DNA of 42,730 nt from a virus. The notes below the pieces were generated by a model. It was not told where the DNA came from. It saw only the letters and a program-made list of their open reading frames with translations, and did no database searches. A program made the translations under genes and the position numbers. The DNA lies in IMG/VR virus record IMGVR_UViG_3300043398_000189, positions 1-42,730 of that record. One strand, given 5' to 3'. How positions within the stretch are numbered: position 1 is the stretch's first letter; every line of letters starts with the position of its first letter. This document shows, in pieces, positions 6,047 to 11,688 of the stretch.

Positions 6047-6274
6047 ATGAACGCACAAACCACCACCACCACCACCACCACCACCGCCCGCCAGTGTGAA
6101 GCACGCCGCTTTGGCGGTGGCAGTGTACGCCTTGGCGTATACACGCTGCGCCGATGGGCGCGGCTATCCTACCGAGACGGCGGTATTGCCGCCGTGATAG
6201 ATAACCCGTGGTACACATACACACGCCAGATCCCATGGAAGTGGGACCCGGCAGACCGTCGGGTACGCGTGTAG
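6047..6274 (+). CDS. Small protein with polythreonine run, first gene of rightward arm
   Basis: A 75-residue basic protein that begins MNAQ followed by nine Thr encoded by identical ACC codons. The rest is Arg/Trp/Tyr-rich (LRRWARLSYRDGGIAA, NPWYTYTRQIPWKWDP). The ATG has the leader CACTGGAGCACTATC, shared in form with genes at 6359 and 7159, which supports the start. No family recognised. As the first early product it could be a small host-takeover protein; this is inference from position only. Confidence 0.6.
   Translation: MNAQTTTTTTTTTARQCEARRFGGGSVRLGVYTLRRWARLSYRDGGIAAVIDNPWYTYTRQIPWKWDPADRRVRV
6059..6085 (+). repeat. In-frame ACC trinucleotide repeat (nine units)
   Basis: Nine ACC codons in a row encode Thr5-Thr13 of the first rightward gene. 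Length change by slippage would stay in frame and alter only the Thr count. Confidence 0.9.
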
Positions 6275-6291
6275 CACTCGATACCCGGTTC

Positions 6292-6354
6292 GCAGCCGTG
6301 TCTACGGGCACGGCTGCCTACCCGGTACGCGTGTACCGGTGTCCTGGAGGACAC
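6292..6354 (+). promoter_or_regulatory. Three stacked hairpins, the last enclosing the ribosome binding site
   Basis: Hairpin 1 is GCAGCCGTG paired with CACGGCTGC (6292-6317). Hairpin 2 is CCGGTAC, GCGT, GTACCGG (6322-6339). Hairpin 3 is GTGTCC, TGGA, GGACAC (6339-6354), which holds the GGAGG of the gene starting at 6359. Hairpins 2 and 3 share one base, so they may compete. The arrangement suggests control of translation of the downstream gene. Confidence 0.55.
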
Positions 6355-6358
6355 TATC

Positions 6359-7099
6359 ATGACAACTACAAACAACGACACACTCACAGCCAGGTTATTA
6401 ATCGACGCCGGTATCCCGGCACACAATCTGCCGGACACTGAGGCCACGGCTATACTCAACAGCCTGGGGATAGAGATATCCCCATGGCTGACTGAGCAGG
6501 GTGTGCCCTTGTGTGTGAATAATAATAGTGGGGACCTAGAACCCACGTTCAGGCTCACAAACGTGCCAGAGGGCCGTAACGGCGGGTTGCCCATACATTG
6601 GGCCAAAGCCGTACGCGCAACACGCGATGTGTTGTGCCACGCTTTAGGCGTGCCCAGCACTAAAGTCAAGGCGTCCAATGCCGCCGTCAGAAAAGCAGCC
6701 GCCAATCCGGCGCCTGTTAATCCGACAGCGGCGCCTGTAAGCCGCAACAAGAACGGCGTGATCACCACCCACAAGGGTGACGACGTGGCTGTTACGCCAC
6801 GTACGGAAATAGCACGCATGGAACAGTGCGTGAAGCGTAGCGAAGCTATGGTGCAAGAGCTTACCGGCGTGCTGCTCACGCTGGCAGATAGTAACGCCAA
6901 GCTGGCACAGTCACAGGCTAAGCTTAACGACGTGCTGGCTGACAGCATGGCTATGTTCTTCGTGGCACAAACGCGCCACACAGCAGCCGTGCAAGCCAGC
7001 CCTGTGGCTACACGCTTAGTCGAGCGCCTAGAAGATAGCAGCACAGTGGACGCGGAAATGGCGGAACTAGAGCGCTTGACAGCGCCTAATAACGCTTAA
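6359..7099 (+). CDS. Hypothetical protein with C-terminal coiled coil
   Basis: A 246-residue protein. The N-terminal about 95 residues look like a compact domain (LLIDAGIPAHNLPDTEATAI, IHWAKAVRATRDVLCHALGV). Residues 105-140 form an Ala/Pro/Val linker. Residues 145-245 are helical and probably coiled coil (EIARMEQCVKRSEAMVQEL, NAKLAQSQAKLNDVLADSMA). The start has GGAGG followed by ACACTATC. No membrane segment and no known family recognised. Confidence 0.7.
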   Translation: MTTTNNDTLTARLLIDAGIPAHNLPDTEATAILNSLGIEISPWLTEQGVPLCVNNNSGDLEPTFRLTNVPEGRNGGLPIHWAKAVRATRDVLCHALGVPSTKVKASNAAVRKAAANPAPVNPTAAPVSRNKNGVITTHKGDDVAVTPRTEIARMEQCVKRSEAMVQELTGVLLTLADSNAKLAQSQAKLNDVLADSMAMFFVAQTRHTAAVQASPVATRLVERLEDSSTVDAEMAELERLTAPNNA

Positions 7100-7129
7100 C
7101 GCACCGAGACACGAACGCAACACACACAC

Positions 7130-7145
7130 GCCCCCTTTTGGGGGC
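7130..7145 (+). promoter_or_regulatory. GC hairpin directly before a ribosome binding site
   Basis: GCCCCC, TTTT, GGGGGC forms a perfect 6-base-pair stem immediately followed by CACTGGAGGACACT and the ATG at 7159. There is no T-run, so it is more likely an mRNA-end or stability element than a terminator. Confidence 0.5.
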
Positions 7146-7158
7146 ACTGGAGGACACT

Positions 7159-7401
7159 ATGCGCAAGTTTAGATTCGTTAACGTACGCCGTCAACCCGTA
7201 ACCCGCGCCGAAGAACAGGCGTGGGCGCACTGGGAGTGGGCAGTACAACACAGCACGGCGCCGTACGAAGAACAGCACGCCGAGTACAAGCTGTGTATGC
7301 TCTACTGGACATTGGGCGATTACATTCGCAACCACAAGTGGTACGCGCCATGGCTCAAGCCACAATTGTTCGCCGAAGCCGAGCGTACGTGGCACAAGTA
7401 A
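7159..7401 (+). CDS. Small Trp-rich hypothetical protein
   Basis: An 80-residue basic, aromatic-rich protein (NVRRQPVTRAEEQAWAHWEW, YEEQHAEYKLCMLYWTLGD, NHKWYAPWLKPQLF) that should be largely helical. The ATG at 7159 is chosen because the strong leader CACTGGAGGACACT ends just before it. An in-frame GTG at 7138 would read through the hairpin and is not likely. No family recognised. Confidence 0.65.
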   Translation: MRKFRFVNVRRQPVTRAEEQAWAHWEWAVQHSTAPYEEQHAEYKLCMLYWTLGDYIRNHKWYAPWLKPQLFAEAERTWHK

Positions 7402-7450
7402 CACACACCACCAGATAGCTGGTTCGCTGCTATGTGTAACAGCATGGCAG

Positions 7451-7497
7451 CCTACCCGGTATCGAGTGACACCGGACACACAGAGGACAAGACTGTG
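7451..7497 (+). repeat. Duplicated 5' leader, copy 1
   Basis: CTACCCGGTA, a GAGTGACACCGGACAC block and CACAGAGGACAAGACTGTG occur here. They recur in the same order at 9384-9424, upstream of an unrelated gene. Small insertions separate the copies. Confidence 0.65.
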
Positions 7498-7704
7498 ATG
7501 AATAACCGCGCTGTAGCCGCCATGATGCGGCGTAATCTCATTGCTGTGTACGACTGTGAGGGAACAGACGAAGTCACCTTGCTGTTCTACGCAGCACAGT
7601 GGGACTCGCCCATGATGGGCGATGTGTACGACTATCCGTGTGATAGTCGTGCAGAAGAGCAGGACACTATCGTGTCCGATATCTACCGCCTGCTAGGCAT
7701 ATAG
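7498..7704 (+). CDS. Small hypothetical protein
   Basis: A 68-residue acidic protein (NNRAVAAMMRRNLIAVYDCE, PCDSRAEEQDTIVSDIYRLL). The leader CACAGAGGACAAGACTGTG lies directly before the ATG. A GTG at 7495 is also in frame, and by comparison with the gene at 9422, which has the same leader and starts at the GTG, 7495 may be the true start. Its last codon lies at the edge of a 17-base palindrome. Function unknown. Confidence 0.6.
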   Translation: MNNRAVAAMMRRNLIAVYDCEGTDEVTLLFYAAQWDSPMMGDVYDYPCDSRAEEQDTIVSDIYRLLGI

Positions 7705-7709
7705 CCTAG
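7693..7709. promoter_or_regulatory. Palindrome between two genes
   Basis: CTAGGC, ATATA, GCCTAG. The inverted repeat includes the stop codon of the gene ending at 7704 and ends one base before the RadC-like start at 7711. It could be an operator or a short mRNA hairpin that exposes or blocks the RadC-like start. Confidence 0.4.
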
Positions 7710-7710
7710 T

Positions 7711-8163
7711 ATGCGTAAGCCTAACATCCCCCGTATCAGCCTAAGGCTGGTGCGGGAGCCTAGGGGTAGTTATGTTCCTACCCCTATCACACACCCCATG
7801 GACGCTCATGAGTACGTAGGCTACCTGGGTGACATGCCCGAAGAGCATTTCGTGGTATTACACCTGACTACCAGACACGAAGTCTTGGCACTACACGAGA
7901 TATCCCACGGGACACTATCCGCCAGCCTGGTACACCCACGCGAGGTGTTCAAAGGCGCATTACTGGCTAATGCCCACGCGATTCTAGTCGCGCACAATCA
8001 CCCAGGGGGTAGTGTAACTCCCAGCCGGGAAGATTTGAAAACCACGGAGCAGCTACTCGCCGCTGGTAAGATCCTAGGCATAGGTGTAATCGACCACCTG
8101 ATCGTAGCGGGGGATCAGTGTGTGTCTATACGCGAATCACACCCGCATCTATGGGGGGACTAG
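7711..8163 (+). CDS. radC: RadC-like JAMM/MPN domain protein
   Basis: A 150-residue protein that is only the C-terminal metal-binding domain of RadC. Glu63 lies in LHEISHGTL, and His95-Asn-His97-Pro with Gly, Ser105 and Asp108 forms the HxH...S...D metal site (AHNHPGGSVTPSREDL). VIDHLIVAGD follows as usual for the family. All zinc ligands are present, so it may be an active isopeptidase-type or nuclease-like enzyme. RadC-type proteins are common beside anti-restriction genes on plasmids and phages, and a Dam-type methylase follows 1.5 kb downstream. The start at 7711 has no clear Shine-Dalgarno. An 8-base-pair hairpin lies inside the first codons (7764-7787). Confidence 0.85.
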   Translation: MRKPNIPRISLRLVREPRGSYVPTPITHPMDAHEYVGYLGDMPEEHFVVLHLTTRHEVLALHEISHGTLSASLVHPREVFKGALLANAHAILVAHNHPGGSVTPSREDLKTTEQLLAAGKILGIGVIDHLIVAGDQCVSIRESHPHLWGD

Positions 8164-8165
8164 CA

Positions 8166-8582
8166 ATGCGCCGCACAACAGACCTGGCCGATGGACACGT
8201 GTATTTAATCCAGCCAGGCGACATAGTGCGCTGGGATCAGCCAGCATGTTGCCCTACGTGTGGGCAAAATCTCACCGCAGTACGGTTATATCGCGTACTG
8301 GCATGTATCATCACGGACAATCAAGACGGCTGTTCGTGCTGTGGCAATCAGACCTATGACACCAGGCTCATGCTCTTGCGTGGCGACGTGGTGTATTACA
8401 TTAGGGCGACTGCTGTGCCTATGGGCGCTCGAACAGACGAAGAGCGCTTTCAAGTGCACTCACTGCACAAGTGTGAGCATAAATCCGGCAATTGCTTGTG
8501 CCCTATAGACTACGCGCTAGTAGATATCAGCGAGGCAATCACAGGCAAATACAAGCACAGACACATACAGGAGGGACCGTAA
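8166..8582 (+). CDS. Hypothetical protein with several Cys pairs
   Basis: A 138-residue protein. Cys-x-x-Cys and related pairs occur at CCPTCGQN (near 28-35), DGCSCCGNQTY (near 56-66) and HKCEHKSGNCLCPID (near 100-115). This suggests two zinc-binding sites. The ATG at 8166 is chosen for the GGGGGA 7 bases upstream. It ends as TAATG with the next gene. It may be a transcription or nuclease cofactor; no family recognised. Confidence 0.65.
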   Translation: MRRTTDLADGHVYLIQPGDIVRWDQPACCPTCGQNLTAVRLYRVLACIITDNQDGCSCCGNQTYDTRLMLLRGDVVYYIRATAVPMGARTDEERFQVHSLHKCEHKSGNCLCPIDYALVDISEAITGKYKHRHIQEGP

Positions 8583-8779
8583 TGTATATACACTGGACTA
8601 TCACGGACTATCAGTGCGCTGAGATACTCAGCGCGCTAAAGAAACGCGCACAATATCTACGGGGTAGTACGTCAACACGCCGCGGCGAATCAGACTGCCG
8701 GATTAAGCTTATATGCATAGAGGGCTTGATAGCTGAGCTTAATTACCTGCGCGAGCACACACGTGAACGTGACGCGTAA
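8582..8779 (+). CDS. Small helical hypothetical protein
   Basis: A 65-residue basic protein (YQCAEILSALKKRAQYLRGS, LICIEGLIAELNYLREHTRE) of two predicted helices. AGGAGG lies 7 bases before the ATG, which overlaps the previous stop as TAATG. It is the last gene before the second promoter region. Function unknown. Confidence 0.65.
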   Translation: MYIHWTITDYQCAEILSALKKRAQYLRGSTSTRRGESDCRIKLICIEGLIAELNYLREHTRERDA

Positions 8780-8833
8780 ATCACATACGCGCATACGTTC
8801 GCATACGTTAGAGAAGAAAGAGAAACTGCGAAA

Positions 8834-8945
8834 CTAGGGAAAACCCCTATCGAAATCGCCGAAACGCTGAACTGGCTTGGTTTTCGAGAACTATGGTTTT
8901 CCCTAGATTGCCAAAACCGAAGTTTGCGGTAAAATGCTGACATCG
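8834..8945 (+). promoter_or_regulatory. Rightward phage promoter P2 with inverted operator pair
   Basis: GTTTGCGGTAAAAT at 8922-8935 followed by CATCG at 8941-8945 matches P1 at 5987-6010. Upstream, CTAGGGAAAACC (8834-8845) and GGTTTTCCCTAG (8895-8906) are exact reverse complements 49 bases apart. A partial copy (TTGGTTTTC) lies between them near 8878. The paired sites could be bridged by a looping regulator. The nearer site lies 15 bases from the promoter box. Confidence 0.55.
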
Positions 8946-8992
8946 GGATTCGCACTGCCCATTACGTTCATGCGTATGCGCACACACGCGTA

Positions 8993-9042
8993 CGTTACGT
9001 AACGCGCAATGCAACATACACGCGCATGTATGTGCGCGTGTA
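8993..9042 (+). promoter_or_regulatory. Palindrome and hairpin in the P2 leader
   Basis: CGTTACGTAACG (8993-9004) is a perfect 12-base palindrome. TACACGCGCA (9017-9026) pairs with TGCGCGTGTA (9033-9042) as a 10-base-pair stem with a 6-base loop. Both lie in the long 5' leader between P2 and the gene at 9077; the hairpin ends about 20 bases before its ribosome binding site. Confidence 0.55.
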
Positions 9043-9076
9043 TATAAAACAAGACAACATATTGGAGTTATATATC

Positions 9077-9325
9077 ATGAGTAACACAGCCAAACTACAG
9101 GCAGTACAGACCGGCACGCGTGATGCACAGGCACCGGACCAGTTATACGCACACTTCGTGGACGCAGACGGGAATCTATGGGGCGTGTTCCAGGTAGAGA
9201 CGCGCACGTTCTCTACCGGTAGCGTGGGCTACTACGCGAACGGTAAGTTAAAGAACCCGCTTAACCAGGACGCGAAGTATCAGGTCGGTATCACAGCTAC
9301 ACTGTGTGGCAGTAAGCCACAGTAG
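9077..9325 (+). CDS. Small beta-rich hypothetical protein, first gene after P2
   Basis: An 82-residue protein (AHFVDADGNLWGVFQVETRT, VGYYANGKLKNP, KYQVGITATLCGSK). Its strand-rich pattern resembles small single-strand-binding or OB-like phage proteins, but no motif proves this. The ATG at 9077 has TTGGAG 12 bases upstream. An in-frame ATG at 9026 lies inside the leader hairpin and is unlikely. As the first gene behind P2 it may be made in large amounts. Confidence 0.65.
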   Translation: MSNTAKLQAVQTGTRDAQAPDQLYAHFVDADGNLWGVFQVETRTFSTGSVGYYANGKLKNPLNQDAKYQVGITATLCGSKPQ

Positions 9326-9408
9326 CATAATACGCTACACTAGCTGGTAACGGGGGAGTGTCGTTAGGCGCGGCACTCTCCACTACCCGGTAGTGTCAAC
9401 CCGGACAC
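9305..9408 (+). promoter_or_regulatory. String of hairpins between two early genes
   Basis: TGTGGC/GCCACA at the 3' end of the 9077 gene is followed by GTAGC/GCTAC (9321-9337) and GAGTG/CACTC (9356-9379). Then come the 15-base palindrome CACTACCCGGTAGTG (9381-9395) and GTGTC/GACAC (9393-9408). The last two overlap and are mutually exclusive, as in a switch. The next gene's ribosome binding site follows directly. Confidence 0.45.
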
Positions 9409-9424
9409 AGAGGACAAGACTGTG
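9384..9424 (+). repeat. Duplicated 5' leader, copy 2
   Basis: TACCCGGTA, GTGTCAACCCGGACAC and CACAGAGGACAAGACTGTG repeat the leader found at 7451-7497. The copy here ends in the GTG that starts the gene at 9422. Confidence 0.65.
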
Positions 9425-9640
9425 AATATTTTTGGTATACAGGAGCCCTTAGGCCCGTCTCCGTATAGCAACATACACATAGGGCACACTCCTGACGGAG
9501 AAGAACTGTGCATGGTGTTCTATGCGACTATCAGGTTTTTGCTAAATCAAGACAATGCCGATTTGCGCATGCGCGACCCTGTCTGGGTTAAGTGGTGCGC
9601 AAGTATGTGCGACGCCCTGGAGCAAGCCGACAATGACTAG
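9422..9640 (+). CDS. Small hypothetical protein, GTG start
   Basis: A 72-residue acidic protein (IHIGHTPDGEELCMVFYATI, NADLRMRDPVWVKWCASMCD, ALEQADND). The GTG start follows the duplicated leader with AGAGGA 7 bases upstream. Its end overlaps the methylase start by 8 bases, so the two are probably translated together. It might be a small partner of the methylase, but nothing in the sequence shows this. Confidence 0.65.
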   Translation: MNIFGIQEPLGPSPYSNIHIGHTPDGEELCMVFYATIRFLLNQDNADLRMRDPVWVKWCASMCDALEQADND

Positions 9641-10067
9641 TGAATGGCGCACGCCCACACACGTACGAGAGTTTATCTGTGTCCGCTGGGGTGTAACACC
9701 CTCTATAGATGTGTGCGCGGATAGCTTTAACACACAGTGCGATTTGTTTTTCGGAGAAGACCAGAACGCACTTGCACAAGATTGGGTACAGTGCGCCCAG
9801 GCGCTTAATGTAGAGCCAGTATTCTGGATGAACGCACCGTACACACAGCCAGCTATGACTGCCTTTATTAAAAAGGCGATTCACGAAGCGAAATACGGCG
9901 GAGTAACTGTGTTTCTACTGCCGTACTGGACAGATCAGGCGTGGTATCACGACCTGATAAAACAATATCCCCACGAACCAATGCGTGGGCGAGTTAAGTT
10001 CGAACCCCCACCTGGGGTTAAGCCTAGCTCGCCACGCTTTGGGAACATACATGGAGTGATCTCATGA
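9633..10067 (+). CDS. dam: Phage-type DNA N6-adenine methyltransferase (Dam family)
   Basis: A 144-residue protein with the layout of the small phage Dam family: EWRTP at 4-8, SIDVCAD at 24-30, ALAQDW at 46-51, the catalytic motif as NAPY at 67-70 (usually NPPY or DPPY), then VTVFLLPYWTDQAWYHD. Such enzymes methylate adenine in short sites and protect phage DNA from host restriction. The second position of the catalytic motif is Ala, not Pro, which is unusual and may lower or alter activity. The ATG at 9633 is chosen because homology to the family begins there. It ends in ATGA with the next gene. Confidence 0.85.
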   Translation: MTSEWRTPTHVREFICVRWGVTPSIDVCADSFNTQCDLFFGEDQNALAQDWVQCAQALNVEPVFWMNAPYTQPAMTAFIKKAIHEAKYGGVTVFLLPYWTDQAWYHDLIKQYPHEPMRGRVKFEPPPGVKPSSPRFGNIHGVIS

Positions 10068-10801
10068 ACCCGAAAATCCCAGAACAGAAAGGGCCTAAGA
10101 TGCCTAGTGCACAAACCGGCCCCAAGCTTAACTCAGGCCTGGTAAAAATGCCGTCGCTGAAAACTGAGCCGGTATCTACTGCCCAGCCAGCGCCTGTAGT
10201 GACCGAAGAACAGGTCGTAGCAGTGACCCAGAATCACAACTGGGTTGGCTATGACCCGACTAAAAACGAGTTCTTGTGTATATACAAACTTGCTGGTGCT
10301 AAGACTAGCGAGTACAGAAAGCCCAGCTTTACCGAGGTAGAGCGCTTTGTGAACATGATCTCAAAACAATGGGGCGCGCACGTACTTGTGAAACCGGAGG
10401 ATCAAGGATGGAAGCCAGCACCACAAGCGCAGACACCCCCACGGGTGAATGTGAACACTGTCGCAAAACCCGCACAGCCGCAGCCGCAGCCGGTGCCGCA
10501 GCTAATAAAAACATTACCTGTCCAACGGGCATCTGGGGCGCCCCTAAATACAATTTCTGGGTCTGCGCAGGCGTCAGTGACAAATCCTGCGGCAGCGTCG
10601 CCGTCCACGCAGACGGCAGTGGCACCTCAGGTAACGGTAAAAGCAGAAGACAAATCAATGGGTGTGACTACAAAGACTGTCCCGAGCAGCACTTCTGTCG
10701 TAAGCGAGATACCGCTAAGTGATCGGCTCGATAGATATCGAGCACAGACTAGATTGCTTGAGGCGATCACAAAATTACTGGAGTTAGTGCCACATGAGTG
10801 A
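10064..10801 (+). CDS. Hypothetical protein with Pro/Gln/Ala-rich linker
   Basis: A 245-residue protein. Residues 1-50 are disordered and rich in Lys, Pro and Ser. Residues 55-115 form a likely folded domain (NHNWVGYDPTKNEFLCIYKL, FTEVERFVNMISKQWGAHVL). Residues 120-215 are a long Pro/Gln/Ala/Thr linker, and a final helix (DRYRAQTRLLEAITKLLELV) may mediate self-association. The start overlaps the methylase stop (ATGA). No family recognised. Confidence 0.65.
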   Translation: MNPKIPEQKGPKMPSAQTGPKLNSGLVKMPSLKTEPVSTAQPAPVVTEEQVVAVTQNHNWVGYDPTKNEFLCIYKLAGAKTSEYRKPSFTEVERFVNMISKQWGAHVLVKPEDQGWKPAPQAQTPPRVNVNTVAKPAQPQPQPVPQLIKTLPVQRASGAPLNTISGSAQASVTNPAAASPSTQTAVAPQVTVKAEDKSMGVTTKTVPSSTSVVSEIPLSDRLDRYRAQTRLLEAITKLLELVPHE

Positions 10802-11099
10802 CGACTGCCCGCTATGCCAATCAGATAAGAGTCTGATTAAAACGCGACGAAATCGAGCCCTATTGCCAGTGTTAAATAAACAACCCAATCCACCAGATTG
10901 GTCGTATATGTTGTATATACCAGTAGGTGACCCGAGATTAAAGCAAATACCAGCAGGTAAACATGAGTGGGTCTGCCCGATTAACTGCGGCAAGGTCGCT
11001 CGCCATCAAGGCTGTGAAATTAACTGCACAAACCCGCTGTGCCTGTTGGAGCACTTTTGTGTTTATGACCCATCACACGGGTACGAGGACGAGTTATAA
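10794..11099 (+). CDS. Hypothetical zinc-binding protein
   Basis: A 101-residue protein with CPLCQSD at the N-terminus and WVCPINCGKVARHQGCEINC plus NPLCLLEHFC further on. This is enough Cys and His for two metal sites. The start overlaps the previous stop by 8 bases. A small hairpin (TGCCGCA, AAA, TGCGGCA at 11105-11121) follows its stop. Function unknown. Confidence 0.65.
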   Translation: MSDDCPLCQSDKSLIKTRRNRALLPVLNKQPNPPDWSYMLYIPVGDPRLKQIPAGKHEWVCPINCGKVARHQGCEINCTNPLCLLEHFCVYDPSHGYEDEL

Positions 11100-11104
11100 A
11101 GCGT

Positions 11105-11121
11105 TGCCGCAAAATGCGGCA
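11105..11121 (+). terminator. Short intergenic hairpin
   Basis: TGCCGCA, AAA, TGCGGCA makes a 7-base-pair stem just after the stop at 11099. It has no T-run, so it is a weak terminator or an mRNA-end stabiliser. Confidence 0.35.
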
Positions 11122-11155
11122 CCGTGTTAATCTAAGCTACAAACTGGAGGACAAC

Positions 11156-11560
11156 ATGATTCCTGATAGAGATAACTATCTCAAGTACGCCCGGACTAAA
11201 CCGGACGAGCAGACATTACGCGAAGCGGTAAATATCTTACTTACTGCTTTGCCCACCACGCACCCGAATAGCGAGATTTATACACATGCCGTACATGTGT
11301 TAGAGACGCTTTTGTGGGTACTTGGCGATCACGATACTAGCGAATGTTGTGCAAACGCCGAGTGCGACAGTGACTGTGTAGGTTGCCATAATCAGACGCC
11401 AGCACTTCTCGAAGGAGCTCGTCACTACGTAGGCAAGTCATCTCATTCTATACGTCGCAGCCAGCATGATACACAACGGGTTAAAAGGGAGCTTGTAGAT
11501 ATCTTGCGTGACACCCTTGCGCAGCGTCGCAATATCAAGCTCGTAGATCCAGAGCAATAG
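11156..11560 (+). CDS. Hypothetical protein with Cys cluster
   Basis: A 134-residue protein. The N-terminal half is helical (LREAVNILLTALPTTHP, AVHVLETLLWVLGDHD). A dense cluster CCANAECDSDCVGCHNQ (near 68-84) could bind one or two zinc ions or a cluster. The C-terminal half is basic and helical (QRVKRELVDILRDTLAQRRN). The ATG follows ACTGGAGGACAAC. A terminator hairpin follows 5 bases after the stop. Function unknown. Confidence 0.65.
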   Translation: MIPDRDNYLKYARTKPDEQTLREAVNILLTALPTTHPNSEIYTHAVHVLETLLWVLGDHDTSECCANAECDSDCVGCHNQTPALLEGARHYVGKSSHSIRRSQHDTQRVKRELVDILRDTLAQRRNIKLVDPEQ

Positions 11561-11565
11561 CTCTT

Positions 11566-11587
11566 GAGCGGCGAAAGCCGCTCTTTA
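11566..11587 (+). terminator. Hairpin terminator
   Basis: GAGCGGC, GAAA, GCCGCTC followed by TTTATGG. A 7-base-pair stem closed by a GNRA tetraloop with a short T-run. It separates the preceding gene from the structured leader of the AAA+ gene. Confidence 0.65.
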
Positions 11588-11588
11588 T

Positions 11589-11656
11589 GGCGGCATAGAG
11601 GTAAAGCGAACCTCGCTGTCTATACAGAGTAGCCGGTTGGATTCCGGCAGTCGCCT
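11589..11656 (+). ncRNA. Cloverleaf-like leader RNA upstream of the AAA+ ATPase gene
   Basis: The segment can fold as a small tRNA-like cloverleaf. The acceptor-like stem is GGCGGCA (11589-11595) with AGTCGCC (11649-11655), six pairs including one G-T. TA fills positions 8-9. The D-like arm is GAGG, TAAAGCGAA, CCTC. A short third arm is CTGT, CTAT, ACAG. The T-like arm is GCCGG, TTGGATT, CCGGC (5 pairs, 7-base loop). The anticodon arm is too short for a working tRNA and no CCA follows. It may be a tRNA mimic, a riboregulator of the ATPase operon or a processed small RNA. Confidence 0.45.
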
Positions 11657-11688
11657 TATTCCACTCACTGTGAGGACAACACACATAT

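Noticed and set aside
6169-7044. A 291-codon minus-strand frame
   Set aside because: It is antisense to the 6359-7099 gene, which has a strong leader and coiled-coil content; the frame reads as repetitive Ala/Ser/Thr/Val shadow.
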